Positions 1 through 10,006 are shown, numbered from the stretch's first letter. The stretch: DNA of 64,000 nucleotides from Microcoleus sp. bin38.metabat.b11b12b14.051 (GCF_013299165.1 NZ_JAAFKD010000005.1:186001-250000), one strand, 5' to 3'. The notes: generated by a model from the letters alone, not told the origin. A program made the numbers and translations.

Positions 1-15
1 ACACAAGAAAATATA

Positions 16-513
16 ATGACAGCACAAGTGTTAGAACTAGAGGGGACGTGGGAAGAGATTCTCGCCCAAGCAGCCAAATTTTCTGGACGCAGAGTCCGCG
101 TTATTGTTCTTGCTAACGAAGATGAAGCAGCACTCCCATCTCCAGAAGAAAGTTTTCAGCAAGCATGGCTGGAAATAAAGGCAGGAAAAACTAGACCTGT
201 ATCGGAACTGTGGGAAGGCATTGATGCAGTGATCAAGATAATGGAGTCTCTGCCGGAAACTTTACAGCAGCAAGTAGCAGAATACTTGAAAGAGTATATT
301 GAAGACTTAAAAGATGAGCTTCAATGGGAGGAATCTTTCAAGAAAACGCAACCGCAACTTGTGGCTGCTGCCAAACAAGCTAAACAAGAAATGGTTCTTT
401 GTGACGAAACGTTGAAGTCAGCAGAAGAGTGTTTTCGTCAAGGATGGAAGGAAGCAATGACAGGAGAGACTGTACCGCTTTCTGAACTGTGGGAGGGAAT
501 TGATGCAGAATAA
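16..513 (+). CDS. Antitoxin-like protein with duplicated C-terminal motif
   Basis: This is the probable antitoxin of a two-gene toxin-antitoxin module. Residues 1-35 (LELEGTWEEILAQAAKFSGR) resemble the N-terminal part of many small cyanobacterial antitoxins. Residues 75-125 (MESLPETLQQQVAEYLKEYI) resemble DUF2281/VapB-like antitoxins. A segment ending in SELWEGIDA occurs twice, at about residues 45-70 and 137-164, so the protein looks like two antitoxin C-termini joined by a helical segment. Its 3' end overlaps the next gene by 14 bp, which suggests translational coupling and a common promoter. The start lies at the window edge and upstream DNA is missing, so the promoter cannot be seen. The assignment rests on gene order and motif resemblance; family membership is inferred. 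Confidence 0.6.
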   Translation: MTAQVLELEGTWEEILAQAAKFSGRRVRVIVLANEDEAALPSPEESFQQAWLEIKAGKTRPVSELWEGIDAVIKIMESLPETLQQQVAEYLKEYIEDLKDELQWEESFKKTQPQLVAAAKQAKQEMVLCDETLKSAEECFRQGWKEAMTGETVPLSELWEGIDAE

Positions 514-901
514 TCCTCCTTTAAGGCAGATTATACCTACACGAGAATTTCAACGTGACTTGCGGACTCTCTCTAAAAAGTACCGCCATATTCGATCGGA
601 TGTTCAGCCGATTATTGAAAAACTGCAAGCTGGAGAGTTGCTGGGAGTTCGGATACCTGGGACTGGTTACGAGATATTTAAGGTGCGTGTCAAAAATAGC
701 GACATTCAAAAAGGAAAAAGCGCTGGATATAGATTCATTTACTACCTTCAAACAATGACGATCGTTATCTTGATTGCCATTTATTCAAAATCCGAACAAT
801 CAGATATTGCATCCGATATAATTTTAGAAATTATCAGCGAATTTAATGATTTGATTGAAAACTCAGTAGAGACAACAGAAGAAATACAAGATAAGGACTA
901 A
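500..901 (+). CDS. RelE/ParE-type toxin
   Basis: This is the likely toxin partner of the preceding gene. The 133-residue product has the small alpha/beta layout of the RelE/ParE superfamily. An N-terminal helical stretch begins at REFQRDLRTLSKKY (about residues 15-28). A strand region around YEIFKVRVKN follows, and then the core strands GYRFIYYLQTMTIVILIAIY (about residues 74-93), as in cyanobacterial RelE-like mRNA endonucleases. A purine-rich GGGAGGGA ends just before the start codon, inside the antitoxin coding sequence. The tail after about residue 100 is longer and more acidic than in minimal RelE proteins. RelE folds have poorly conserved catalytic residues, so whether it is active or targets gyrase (ParE-like) cannot be told. 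Confidence 0.65.
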   Translation: MMQNNPPLRQIIPTREFQRDLRTLSKKYRHIRSDVQPIIEKLQAGELLGVRIPGTGYEIFKVRVKNSDIQKGKSAGYRFIYYLQTMTIVILIAIYSKSEQSDIASDIILEIISEFNDLIENSVETTEEIQDKD

Positions 902-912
902 AGTCTATAATT

Positions 913-1014
913 CAATACGGTTCACTTAAGAGATGACAACAGGAAAAACCCATGAAAAATAAACTCTGCGATTGCTTCGTTCCTCGCAATGACAATCTTA
1001 AGTAAACCGTATTG
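913..1014. mobile_element. 102-bp MITE with 19-bp terminal inverted repeats and 10-bp target duplication
   Basis: The ends at 913-931 and 996-1014 are inverted repeats (CAATACGGTTyACTTAAGA) that match at 18 of 19 positions. The element is flanked by a perfect 10-bp direct repeat, GTCTATAATT, at 903-912 and 1015-1024. It has no coding capacity. This is the classic structure of a non-autonomous transposed element. A half terminus (AAGTAAACCGTAT) also occurs near 15499. The rest of this intergenic gap (1025-1248) holds only a half copy of a dispersed hairpin repeat. Confidence 0.75.
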
Positions 1015-1210
1015 GTCTATAATTAACTAATTCAAATCTTGACAAAAGCACAAGACAACGGAGGACACGGCAGTGCCATGTCCCTACCCTGAAACGATCG
1101 CGATCGCTCTATGAGAGATGTAAACATCGCCAGATTAATTGTAGGGAAACGGCACTGCTGTGTCCTGATTTCGGGTAATATCATTTCCGGTTGCATCGGT
1201 ATTGTTCAAG

Positions 1211-1243
1211 ACTTTGGAAGGACTAAAGTCCTCACTACAAACC
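1211..1243. repeat. Half copy of the GGACTAAAGTCC hairpin family
   Basis: The sequence GGACTAAAGTCCTCACTACAAACC matches one arm of the longer inverted repeats at 9945-10006, 33601-33662 and 52421-52481. The partner arm is missing here. It lies just beyond the stop codon of argS. Confidence 0.6.
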
Positions 1244-1248
1244 TTAGA

Positions 1249-3006
1249 TTACATCCTTTCTAACACTTGAATTCCTAAAAGTCCTAATCCTAATTTCAAA
1301 GTCCTCGCCGTCAAGTCGCACAAGATTAGCCGCGAAGTTCGCAATGGTTCCTCAGCTTTCAACACCGGACATTGCTCAAAAAATTGATTGAACTTTTGAC
1401 TTAATTCAAACAAATACTGACAAATTCTATTTGGCAATAAGTCGCCGCCAACAGCATTTACAATTTCATTGAACTGCAATAAATGCTTTGCTAATACCAA
1501 TTCGGCATCGGATTGCAAAATCACTGTCGCACCAGCATCTAAGTTGTCAAAATCAATTTCACCTTTGCGGCGAATTCCCTGCACACGCACGTAAGCATAC
1601 AGCATATAAGGTGCGGTGTTTCCTTGCAATGCGAGCATTTTGTCGTAGCTAAATACATAGTTACTGGCGCGGTTTTGACTTAAGTCGGCATACTTGACGG
1701 CACTCAAACCAACTGTTCGAGATACGTTGTTAATAAATTCTGCCGTTTCCTGTCTTTCTTCTGCTTTTAATCTATCTTCTAAATCTTGGCGGGTGCGGAC
1801 GATCGCCTCATCGAGCAAATCTTGCAGCCGCACTGCATCCCCAGAACGAGTTTTTAATCTTTTGCCATCCTCTCCGCATACCAAACCGAAGGGAATGTGG
1901 ATAATCTCGACATCTTCGGGAATCCAATTGGCTTTTCTGGCTACTGCAAATACTTGGGCGAAATGGTTGGATTGTCCCGAATCTGTGACGTAAATTAAGC
2001 GCTTTGCATTGTCTTGTTGGATACGGTAACGGATGGCGGCTAAGTCTGTTGTGGCGTAGTTGTAGCCGCCGTCGGTTTTCTGGACGATTAGCGGTAATGG
2101 TTCGCCTTCAAAGTTGGTGAAACCTTCTACAAATACGCATTTTGCGCCGTCGCTTTCTACTAGCAAACCTAACTCGGTTAAGTCTGCGACTACTGCGGGC
2201 AATAATGGATTGTAAAATGATTCGCCGCGTTCGGTTAGTTTGATGTCGAGTAAGTCGTAGATTACTTGGAATTCGCGGCGGGATTGATCGCACAGGAGTT
2301 TCCAGGCGCGGCGGGTGTCTTCTGCGCCTGCTTGCAGTTTTACTACTTCTTGGCGGGCGGTTTCTTTGAAGGTTTCGTCTGTGTCGAAGCGCTGTTTTGC
2401 TTGGCGGTAAAATGCGACTAAATCGCCTAAGTCTAGGGAGTCAGCGGTGGTGAGGGCTTCTGGGTGAACGATCCGCAGGTGTGTGATGAGCATTCCGAAT
2501 TGGGTGCCCCAGTCGCCGATGTGGTTGATTCTGAGTACGTGGTGGCCTTGAAATTCGAGGGTGCGGGCGATCGCATCTCCGATGATTGTCGATCGCAAAT
2601 GTCCGACGTGCATTTCTTTGGCGATATTCGGGCTCGAAAAGTCGATCGCGATTCTCTGAGGCGTTTGAGTCGGCGAAATCCCCAAACGGGTGTCGGCGGC
2701 GATCGCGCTAACTTGCGCTTCTAAATAAGCCGGTTTCAGCTTCAAATTGATAAAACCCGGGCCGGCGATTTCTGGGGTTTCGCAGATGTCGGCAATATCT
2801 AGATTTTCGACGATCGTAGAGGCGATCGCCCGCGGGGGCTTGCCTAGCTTTTTCCCCAAACTCATCGCCGCGTTGCACTGAAAGTCCCCAAACTTGGGAT
2901 TCCCCGCAGGCGCTAGCATCAGATCCGTATCGGCATAACTCTCGCCGAATGCGGAGGTGAAGGCTTTTTCAAATCTTGTTTTTAACTGTTGGGCGATCGA
3001 GTTCAT
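1249..3006 (-). CDS. argS: Arginyl-tRNA synthetase
   Basis: A class I aminoacyl-tRNA synthetase that charges tRNA-Arg in the cytoplasm. The product is about 585 residues, normal for the family. It has the N-terminal Arg-tRNA synthetase domain, the HIGH-type motif in [19 protein letters not shown], and the degenerate KMSK-type loop KRLKTRSGD usual for ArgRS. The C-terminal DALR anticodon-binding domain ends in [13 protein letters not shown]. The start chosen is the ATG at 3006 ([12 protein letters not shown]), because the 16 residues upstream in the open frame are unlike other ArgRS N-termini and AT-rich. It is a single gene with no obvious operon partner, and its flanks are repeat-filled. Confidence 0.96.
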   Translation of the reverse strand: MNSIAQQLKTRFEKAFTSAFGESYADTDLMLAPAGNPKFGDFQCNAAMSLGKKLGKPPRAIASTIVENLDIADICETPEIAGPGFINLKLKPAYLEAQVSAIAADTRLGISPTQTPQRIAIDFSSPNIAKEMHVGHLRSTIIGDAIARTLEFQGHHVLRINHIGDWGTQFGMLITHLRIVHPEALTTADSLDLGDLVAFYRQAKQRFDTDETFKETARQEVVKLQAGAEDTRRAWKLLCDQSRREFQVIYDLLDIKLTERGESFYNPLLPAVVADLTELGLLVESDGAKCVFVEGFTNFEGEPLPLIVQKTDGGYNYATTDLAAIRYRIQQDNAKRLIYVTDSGQSNHFAQVFAVARKANWIPEDVEIIHIPFGLVCGEDGKRLKTRSGDAVRLQDLLDEAIVRTRQDLEDRLKAEERQETAEFINNVSRTVGLSAVKYADLSQNRASNYVFSYDKMLALQGNTAPYMLYAYVRVQGIRRKGEIDFDNLDAGATVILQSDAELVLAKHLLQFNEIVNAVGGDLLPNRICQYLFELSQKFNQFFEQCPVLKAEEPLRTSRLILCDLTARTLKLGLGLLGIQVLERM

Positions 3007-3369
3007 CTTTATATATTTTGATTGGATGTTTATTTTAAACTCTACATCGAACACTTTTTGCCAATAATACTCTTACAACCTAGGCAATTTCCCTCACCCC
3101 CTCACGCCCTCTCCCCCTCTTTCCTCTCTCCCCTCTTCCGGAATCCCTCAAAAATTTTGTGTACTTAGCTTTGAGCTGCCGATGCGGTCGAAAGCGCTGG
3201 CTTTATTAACACAGACGACATTTTATCATAGTGGCGATCGCTAGACAACTCAAAAAATATCACACTTAGTCAACGATCGCGATCGCCATATAATTTAATC
3301 AAATGACTTACATTAAGGTATGTTAATATCTTTTTAATGCTCCCAAAAATTCTACGAAAGGATGTAGTT

Positions 3370-3765
3370 ATGTTATCTCAACCTGTTTTTGGCGATCGTT
3401 CTCTGACCCAAGCCTTTTATCAAGCTGTAATCGATCGCTTTGACGACCCTCTGAGTCTTTCGACTCAAGCATTATTACGCGAGTGTACCCTCGGCTTCGC
3501 ACCTTGTCCCGATGGAGTCAAAACCTTTTTCATCATCGCCCCGAGTCTGGATGCAGCAGAGCAACTAATTGCCAAAATCGACAGCATTTTAGAGCGAGTT
3601 GCCGAGCTCATGGCTGGAGTCGGACAAGTTGCCCTGTGCATCGTTCCCCCCGGCAGCGAGGACGAGCAACCAGTCGATCTGCAAAACTTAGAAAAAGTTC
3701 CCGCCGATTGTCTCGCTTGCAAATTATTTACAATTATGTGTGCGGATGCAACGAGCGATCGCTAA
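3370..3765 (+). CDS. Conserved hypothetical protein (131 aa)
   Basis: I do not recognise a named family. The product is a soluble protein of 131 residues with mixed helix/strand character and no signal peptide or membrane segment. It ends with a cysteine pair in DCLACKLFTIMCAD. The ATG at 3370 (MLSQPVFGDRSL) is preferred over one at 3337 because GAAAGGA lies about 7 bases before it. Codon use and HIP1 sites match the neighbouring housekeeping genes. The small size, single-gene context and two C-terminal cysteines leave function open. Confidence 0.7.
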   Translation: MLSQPVFGDRSLTQAFYQAVIDRFDDPLSLSTQALLRECTLGFAPCPDGVKTFFIIAPSLDAAEQLIAKIDSILERVAELMAGVGQVALCIVPPGSEDEQPVDLQNLEKVPADCLACKLFTIMCADATSDR

Positions 3766-4551
3766 AATTAACAATTAGCAACCAGCAACTCGCTGTGCTA
3801 ATTTAAACCTGTGCCCGGGTCGGCGCGGGATAGATTGCCTATTAGTAACAGTCCCTCGAATTCGGGGCAAAGCGTGCAGGTAATTCGATCGAAACCAAGG
3901 TTGCACTCGCTATGGAAGAGTGTCAAACAAGCAGGGACAATTAATATACCTTCATGGCCGCTTGTGGGTCGATCTGATTTTTACCTGCCGGCTCAAACAG
4001 CCGTGCATCTACTTTTTACCTCCCCAATCAAAGCCGCTAAACAGCCGCACCAACTCTCCTGGGTGTCTCGCTTCAACAGACAGCTTTAGTCAGTGGACAG
4101 TGGACAGTGGACAGAAGAAAGTCAGTGGACAGTTGACAGAAGGAAGTTCGGCAACGGATTATGTAACGGATGAATGGAAGAAGTTCTGCTTCATATTTAT
4201 TAAGTTTGCAGCGAGCAGAAATATTTGGAAAAATAGAGAATTCGCGATCGCACGCTGACCTCAGAAACCCGGTTTCTACGAAAATTTTGCGACGAGTAAC
4301 GAGAAATATACCAAGAAACCGGGTTTCTCGCCCGGTGCGAAAGATTCGCGGTTCGCTAGTTGAAAGAAAATAGGTTGCTTGTGGGCGAGTTACAAGCCAT
4401 ATACAGAGCAAATCTCAAGTCAAAAGATTCGCATCCCAAGATCAGAGAATTTGTTAAAAATTTCAGTTGAAAGTTTGAATTATTAAATTTTATGTCTAAC
4501 ATTGGCGATAAAATCTAAGATTGAAATTCTCAAATCTAAAATCAAGCCACC
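3766..4551. other. Intergenic region with repeats, no supported gene
   Basis: These 786 bases contain GTGGACA/GTTGACA heptamers at about 4089-4138, a copy of the GGAAGTTCGGCAACGGATT repeat at 4139-4168, and a hairpin of the AGAAACCCGGTTTCT family at 4263-4328. Short open frames here have no family resemblance and run through the repeats, so I treat them as chance. Confidence 0.6.
4263..4328. repeat. AGAAACCCGGTTTCT hairpin element
   Basis: The inverted arms AGAAACCCGGTTTCT and AGAAACCGGGTTTCT enclose a spacer containing GACGAGTAACGAGAAATAT. The same arms and a nearly identical spacer form the 83-bp tandem array at 21421-21835. Confidence 0.75.
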
Positions 4552-5943
4552 ATGGTAAAACTGACACCGAACCCTAGCTTTAGTTTAACGATTCGCGTTG
4601 CTCTGCCGAATCAGCCGGGAATGCTCGCTAGCGTCACCAGCGCGATCGGATCTGTGGGCGGTAACTTCGGCCAAATCGACTTGATTGAGCAAACTCGCGC
4701 TACTACAGTTCGCGATATCACCGTCGATGCTTACAGCACCGAGCACAGCGAGGAAATCGTGCAAGCAGTGAAAGCGCTACCGAATATCAAAGTGATCGAT
4801 GTGTACGATCGCACTTTCAACCTGCACCGCGGCGGTAAAATCAGCGTAGAAAGCAAAATTTCCCTCAAACGCCAGTCAGATTTGGCAATGGCATACACCC
4901 CGGGAGTCGCCCGCATCTGTACTGCGATCGCCAATGACCCCCAACAAGTTTACAACCTGACAATCAAACAAAATACTGTTGCTATTGTTACCGACGGTAG
5001 CGCCGTTTTGGGACTGGGAAACCTCGGGCCCGAGGCCGCACTGCCAGTCATGGAAGGCAAAGCCATGCTATTTAAAGAATTTGCCAAAATAGACGCCTTT
5101 CCTATCTGTTTGGATACCCAAGATACAGAGGAAATTATTCGCACTGTGCAGAATATCGCCCCGGTTTTTGGTGGCGTCAATCTCGAGGATATTTCTTCTC
5201 CCCGCTGCTTTGAAATAGAAGCAAGATTGCGGGAAACTTTAAATATTCCGATTTTTCATGACGACCAACACGGAACTGCGATTGTCAGTTTGGCAGCATT
5301 AATTAATGCCTTGAAACTCGTCAAAAAAACAATCGGAGAAGTGTGTATCGTGATTAACGGCGCCGGGGCTGCCGGAGTGGCGATCGCCCGTTTGTTACGC
5401 AAAGCAGGCGCCGAAAACATCATCATGTGCGACTCCAAAGGCGTCCTTTCCAAAGATCGCACGGATATGAACCCAGAAAAACTAGAATTTGCTGTGGCTT
5501 CGAGCGGTACTTTGGAAGATGCGATCGCCGGTGCTGATGTATTTTTAGGTGTCAGCGCGCCCGGGGTACTGACGCGATCGATGGTGCGATCGATGGCCGA
5601 GAATCCGATCGTGTTTGCAATGGCAAATCCGATTCCCGAAATTCAACCCGAATTAATTATGGAGGATGCGGCGATCATCGCCACCGGACGCAGCGATTAC
5701 CCGAATCAAATTAACAACGTGTTGGCGTTTCCGGGGATATTTCGAGGTGCTTTGGATTGCAAAGCTCGCACGATTACCACAAGTATGTATTTGGGTGCAG
5801 CTTATGCGATCGCCTCTTTAGTCAGCCCTTCTCAACTTGACAAAGAACACATTATACCGTCGGTTTTTGACGAACGAGTTGCCATTGCTGTCGCTGGTGC
5901 AGTGCAGTTGGCCGCCCGAGCCGAAGGTATCGCCCGCGATTAA
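4552..5943 (+). CDS. me: Malic enzyme with N-terminal ACT domain
   Basis: Oxidative decarboxylation of malate to pyruvate with reduction of NAD(P). Residues 9-90 form an ACT regulatory domain (PNQPGMLASVTSAIGSVGG), suggesting allosteric control by a small ligand. The malic domain follows, with MAYTPGVARIC, the substrate loop VTDGSAVLGLGNLGPEAALP, and the metal/substrate segment IFHDDQHGTAIVSLAAL. The C-terminal Rossmann domain carries INGAGAAGVAIARLL. The length of 463 residues fits bacterial ACT-malic enzymes, which lack the phosphotransacetylase tail of MaeB. The start is the ATG in CCACCATGG. Cofactor preference cannot be read with certainty. A GGAAGTTCGGCAACGG repeat follows the stop immediately. 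Confidence 0.93.
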   Translation: MVKLTPNPSFSLTIRVALPNQPGMLASVTSAIGSVGGNFGQIDLIEQTRATTVRDITVDAYSTEHSEEIVQAVKALPNIKVIDVYDRTFNLHRGGKISVESKISLKRQSDLAMAYTPGVARICTAIANDPQQVYNLTIKQNTVAIVTDGSAVLGLGNLGPEAALPVMEGKAMLFKEFAKIDAFPICLDTQDTEEIIRTVQNIAPVFGGVNLEDISSPRCFEIEARLRETLNIPIFHDDQHGTAIVSLAALINALKLVKKTIGEVCIVINGAGAAGVAIARLLRKAGAENIIMCDSKGVLSKDRTDMNPEKLEFAVASSGTLEDAIAGADVFLGVSAPGVLTRSMVRSMAENPIVFAMANPIPEIQPELIMEDAAIIATGRSDYPNQINNVLAFPGIFRGALDCKARTITTSMYLGAAYAIASLVSPSQLDKEHIIPSVFDERVAIAVAGAVQLAARAEGIARD

Positions 5944-6025
5944 TAGAAGGAAGTTCGGCAACGGATTATTTAACGGATGTAGCGGATGTAACGGATAGAG
6001 GGAAGTTCGGCAACGATCCCGAACT
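5944..6025. repeat. GGAAGTTCGGCAACGG / GTAACGGAT dispersed repeat
   Basis: GGAAGTTCGGCAAC occurs twice here with short GTAACGGAT steps between. The same composite lies at 4139-4168 and inside comEC near 45630-45670. It starts directly after the malic enzyme stop codon. Confidence 0.6.
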
Positions 6026-6107
6026 TCCTCACTGAGTGATAAAAGTCACAGAAATCAGACATAATAAACAGATATATAATTAAGTATCCCAAGCCCAGCT
6101 AGGTCAA

Positions 6108-9100
6108 ATGCAAAGCCAGTTAAGAGAAGTCAATCTCGATCGCTGCAACAGCAAATTGTTACAACTGTGTCCGATCGGACTGGCATTGTGCCGGACAGAC
6201 GGGACTTTTCTAGACATCAATCCAGCTTTTGCAAATATTATCGGCTACACAGTTGCAGAAACTCTCAACCTCAACTACTGGGAAATTCTGCAAACAGATT
6301 GCCCTGGTAGAGAAAAATATTTAGAAATTCCCGCAAAAAATAGCTGTACTAGCCCATGCGAAGCAGCATACAAACATAAAAACAGCCATTTCGTATCCGT
6401 GCGAGTTTCCGAGTGGGCAATTGAAACTGATGGAGAGTACGCGATTTATCTGAGTGCTGAAGAAATATTTAGTCATCGAGATGAAAATCTGGAATCAGCG
6501 CCGTCGGACTACGATTCACATCTAGAAAAATTGCTGCCAAAGCAGACTGCCGAACTCGCAAAAGCTAACAAACTACTCCAAGAAACAATTGCCGAACTAG
6601 AACAATCAAAATCGCAACAGTGCCTGCAAAATCAGATTCTAGACCAAATTCGCGAAGCCGTAATCTGCACGGATGTAAATAGCTCGATTACCAGTTGGAA
6701 TCAAAGTGCTCAGAGGATGTACGGCTATGACAAAAGTGAAGTTATAGGTCAAAATATTAGTCTAATTTATCCACCCGCAGAGCGAGAATTAATATTAAGA
6801 TTAGTTGGAAAATCGCTAATTGAAAAAGGCGCGTGCGAGGAAGAAATCACAATGCGGGGTAAGTCCGGGGAAGACTTCTACTCGCATTTGTCAGTTTCTC
6901 TGGTTAAAGATGTTGGTGGCGAAATTTTGGGCAGTGTGGGCTGCATCAGGGATATCAGCGATCGCAAAAACTTAGAACAAGAATTAGCACAGAGACAAGC
7001 TCGTTTTGATTCTTTTTTGCAGGAGGCACCGACGGGATTTTGCATTTTAGATTCCCAACAGCGGTACGTACAAATTAATCAATTTCTAGCTGAAATAAAT
7101 TGCCTGAGTCCAGCAGAACATATTGGCAAGACTTTACGCGAAATATTGCCGGATATCGCTCCAATGGTAGAGCCTTTATATGAACAAATATTGAGAACGA
7201 AGCAACCCCTAATTAACATCGAGATGAGCGCTGAAAATCCGAGAAAGCCCGGGGTTGTTCGACACATGACAGCCTCTTATTTTCCGCTGCTAGACAAAGA
7301 TGGTGAGGCGATCGGCATTGGTGCAGTTGTTATTGACATTACCGATCGCAAACAAGCAGAAGCAGCACTGGAAAAAAGCGAACAGCTCTACCGCACGATG
7401 GCAAGCAACATTCCTAACGGTGCGGTGATGCTGTTTGACAAAGAAATGCGCTTTACTCTGGTAGAAGGCACAGAATTAGCAGCCGTGGGGCTTTCTAAAG
7501 AGTTGATGGAAGGCAAGACAATCTGGGAAGTATTCGAGCCGGATTTTTGCGGTGCTGTCGAGCCAAATTATCGGGCGGCGCTGGCTGGAGAAACAGTAGT
7601 TACAGAATTTACCTATGGCGAGCGCATTTACCTCGCTTATACTTTGCCAGTCAGAAACGAACTGCAAGAAATCACCGGCGGATTGCTGATGACTCAAAAC
7701 ATTACGGCTCGCCAATTAGCAGAAGAAGCGCTCAGAGACAGCGAGGAAAAATACAAGTGCATTGTCGAGACAGCAGACGAAGGAATTTGGATGATTGATG
7801 TGGAGGGTAAAACTACTTTTGTCAACCAAAAAATGGCCGATATGCTCGCCACCAGCGCAGAGGAAATGATCGGGCAGCCACTATTTGCTTTCATGAATGC
7901 AGAAGGCATCGCGATCGCCCAAGCCAATCTCAGCCGCCGCAGTCAAGGAATTCGCGAACAGCACGATTTTAAGTTCCTGCGCCGAGATGGGAGCGACTTG
8001 TGGGCGATCGTTTCTAGCAATCCCTTATTCGACAAAGATGGAGGCTATGTCGGCGCTTTGGCAATGGTTGCCGATATTACAAATCGCAAGCGAACAGAAG
8101 CCGCTTTGCAGGAGTCGGAAGCCAAATTTCGATCGCTCTACGAACTAACCAGTTTAGCAGTTTTAATGTTAGATGAAAATGGGATTTGCGATGTCAACAA
8201 CGCCACCATAGCACTATTTGGAGGCACTGGTAAAGACCAGTTTGTCGGCAAAAATCCTGGCAAAATCTCGCCACCTTTCCAACCCAACGGCAGAGATTCT
8301 TTGAGCATGGCTAGCGAAATGATGGCGATCGCCTTTGAGCGCGGCAATAACCGTTTTGATTGGCTGCATCAGCGCTTAGATGGTACGGATTTTCCCGCAG
8401 AAGTCGTGCTGACAATCATCAAAGTTGGCAATCAAACACTTATTGAAGCAGTCGTTCAAGATTTAACCGATCGCAAACTTGCCGAAGAAACATTAGTGCG
8501 ATCGGAACAAGCCCTCAGAAAGCAAGCTCAGAGAGAACAACTGCTCAATCAAATTGCCAACCAAATTCGCAATTCTTTAGATTTAGACACAATTTTAGCA
8601 ACAGCAGTTCAAGAAATTCGCAATTTGATGCAGCCAGATTGGTGCCTCTTCACTTGGTATCGCCCCAACAGCAATCCTCCGGTTTGGGAAATAGTTTGCG
8701 AAGCCAAAAAGGCAGCTTTGCCGAGTTTACTGGGTACTTATGTTGTAGAGGATGAATCCAGTCCCGGAGTCGAGCAAATTTTGCGCCGACAAATTCTGCG
8801 AATTGATGATGTCAGCACTTTTGAAGATGCAGAATTGCGCGAAGTTTTCCAGGCTTTAAAAGTTAAATCAGTGCTGTCGCTACCAATTCATACTGCTTCC
8901 GGCGATATTGGTGCGATTACCTGCTATCAGGCTCTGTCCCTGCGAAATTGGAGCGACTCGGAAGTCGAACTGATGCAAGCAGTGATTGCTCAAATTGCGA
9001 TCGCGATCGATCACGCCGAACTGTACAACCAAACCCGCACAACTGCCGAATTAGCTCAAGCTCAAACCCAACAGCTTGAACAAACTTTGCACCAACTCCA

Positions 9101-9941
9101 GCACACCCAAACTCAATTAATTCAAAGTGAAAAAATGTCTAGTTTGGGGCAATTAGTCGCAGGCGTCGCCCACGAAATCAATAACCCAGTTAATTTTATC
9201 TACGGCAATCTCAGCTACGTCAGCGAATACAGTGGAAACTTGCTAAAAATGCTACAATTTTACCAGCAGGAATACCCCCAGCCTAACGCAGCGATTTTAA
9301 ATGCCAGAGAAGCATTTGAAATTGATTATATTGTTGAAGATTTACCAAAAATTGTCACATCTATGAAAGTCGGAGCCGATCGCATCCGCGACATAGTTTT
9401 GAGTCTGCGGACTTTCTCCAGACTTGACGAAGCCGAAATGAAGCAAGTGGACATTCACGAAGGCATAGAAAGCACGCTGATGATTTTGCAAAATCGCCTG
9501 AAAAACAAACCAGATCGCCCGCAAATTAATATTATCAAAGAATACGGCAAGTTGCCTTTAGTTGAATGTTATCCCGGCCAGTTAAATCAAGTATTTATGA
9601 ATTTGTTGAGCAATGCGATCGACGCCTTGGAAATGGAGATGAATAAACCCGATCGCACGGGCAAAAATCTCGCAATTACGATTCGCACCGAACAGACCGA
9701 CAATCACAGCGTGGCGATGCGGATAGTTGACAGCGGGCCCGGGATGAGCGAAAACGTCAAACGGCGCTTGTTTGACCCATTTTTCACCACAAAACCCATC
9801 GGCAAAGGCACAGGCTTAGGATTGGCGATTTCGCACTCTATTGTTGTAGAAAAACACGGCGGCCAGCTTACCTGCAATTCTGTATTGGGAGAAGGTTCCG
9901 AATTTGCGATCGAGATTCCGCTGCGGCAAAAAAGGAATTAA
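6108..9941 (+). CDS. Multi-PAS/GAF sensor histidine kinase
   Basis: A soluble two-component sensor kinase of 1277 residues with no transmembrane segment. Reading order: PAS (about 15-115), coiled coil (130-170), PAS (174-285), PAS (297-418), PAS (427-545), PAS (548-670), PAS (673-795), GAF (811-965) and a Gln-rich coiled coil. The kinase core follows. The H box is SSLGQLVAGVAHEINNP with the phospho-accepting His near residue 1021. The N box is NQVFMNLLSNAIDALE near 1160. The G boxes are DSGPGM near 1208 and GKGTGLGLA. Many PAS-C ends read DRKQAE or DRKNLE, the usual helical linkers. There is no receiver domain and no adjacent response regulator, so it is an orphan kinase. The core is closely similar to that of the kinase at 17633-21136, suggesting paralogy. 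The ligands of the PAS and GAF domains are unknown. Confidence 0.93.
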   Translation: MQSQLREVNLDRCNSKLLQLCPIGLALCRTDGTFLDINPAFANIIGYTVAETLNLNYWEILQTDCPGREKYLEIPAKNSCTSPCEAAYKHKNSHFVSVRVSEWAIETDGEYAIYLSAEEIFSHRDENLESAPSDYDSHLEKLLPKQTAELAKANKLLQETIAELEQSKSQQCLQNQILDQIREAVICTDVNSSITSWNQSAQRMYGYDKSEVIGQNISLIYPPAERELILRLVGKSLIEKGACEEEITMRGKSGEDFYSHLSVSLVKDVGGEILGSVGCIRDISDRKNLEQELAQRQARFDSFLQEAPTGFCILDSQQRYVQINQFLAEINCLSPAEHIGKTLREILPDIAPMVEPLYEQILRTKQPLINIEMSAENPRKPGVVRHMTASYFPLLDKDGEAIGIGAVVIDITDRKQAEAALEKSEQLYRTMASNIPNGAVMLFDKEMRFTLVEGTELAAVGLSKELMEGKTIWEVFEPDFCGAVEPNYRAALAGETVVTEFTYGERIYLAYTLPVRNELQEITGGLLMTQNITARQLAEEALRDSEEKYKCIVETADEGIWMIDVEGKTTFVNQKMADMLATSAEEMIGQPLFAFMNAEGIAIAQANLSRRSQGIREQHDFKFLRRDGSDLWAIVSSNPLFDKDGGYVGALAMVADITNRKRTEAALQESEAKFRSLYELTSLAVLMLDENGICDVNNATIALFGGTGKDQFVGKNPGKISPPFQPNGRDSLSMASEMMAIAFERGNNRFDWLHQRLDGTDFPAEVVLTIIKVGNQTLIEAVVQDLTDRKLAEETLVRSEQALRKQAQREQLLNQIANQIRNSLDLDTILATAVQEIRNLMQPDWCLFTWYRPNSNPPVWEIVCEAKKAALPSLLGTYVVEDESSPGVEQILRRQILRIDDVSTFEDAELREVFQALKVKSVLSLPIHTASGDIGAITCYQALSLRNWSDSEVELMQAVIAQIAIAIDHAELYNQTRTTAELAQAQTQQLEQTLHQLQHTQTQLIQSEKMSSLGQLVAGVAHEINNPVNFIYGNLSYVSEYSGNLLKMLQFYQQEYPQPNAAILNAREAFEIDYIVEDLPKIVTSMKVGADRIRDIVLSLRTFSRLDEAEMKQVDIHEGIESTLMILQNRLKNKPDRPQINIIKEYGKLPLVECYPGQLNQVFMNLLSNAIDALEMEMNKPDRTGKNLAITIRTEQTDNHSVAMRIVDSGPGMSENVKRRLFDPFFTTKPIGKGTGLGLAISHSIVVEKHGGQLTCNSVLGEGSEFAIEIPLRQKRN

Positions 9942-9944
9942 AAT

Positions 9945-10006
9945 AGGATCGAGCGTGAGGACTTTAGTCCTTCTTTCCGAGGACTAAAGTTCTCACGCTC
10001 GATCCT
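9945..10006. repeat. Long inverted repeat (GGACTTTAGTCC family)
   Basis: The arms AGGATCGAGCGTGAGGAC and its inverted copy pair across a 10-base loop with one mismatch. It begins four bases after the stop of the histidine kinase. It could act as a processing or termination hairpin but lacks a following T-run. Related hairpins lie at 33601-33662 and 52421-52481. Confidence 0.75.

Noticed and set aside
3811-4411. Several short open frames on both strands between 3.8 and 4.4 kb
   Set aside because: They overlap heptamer and hairpin repeats, lack ribosome sites and have no recognisable protein character.
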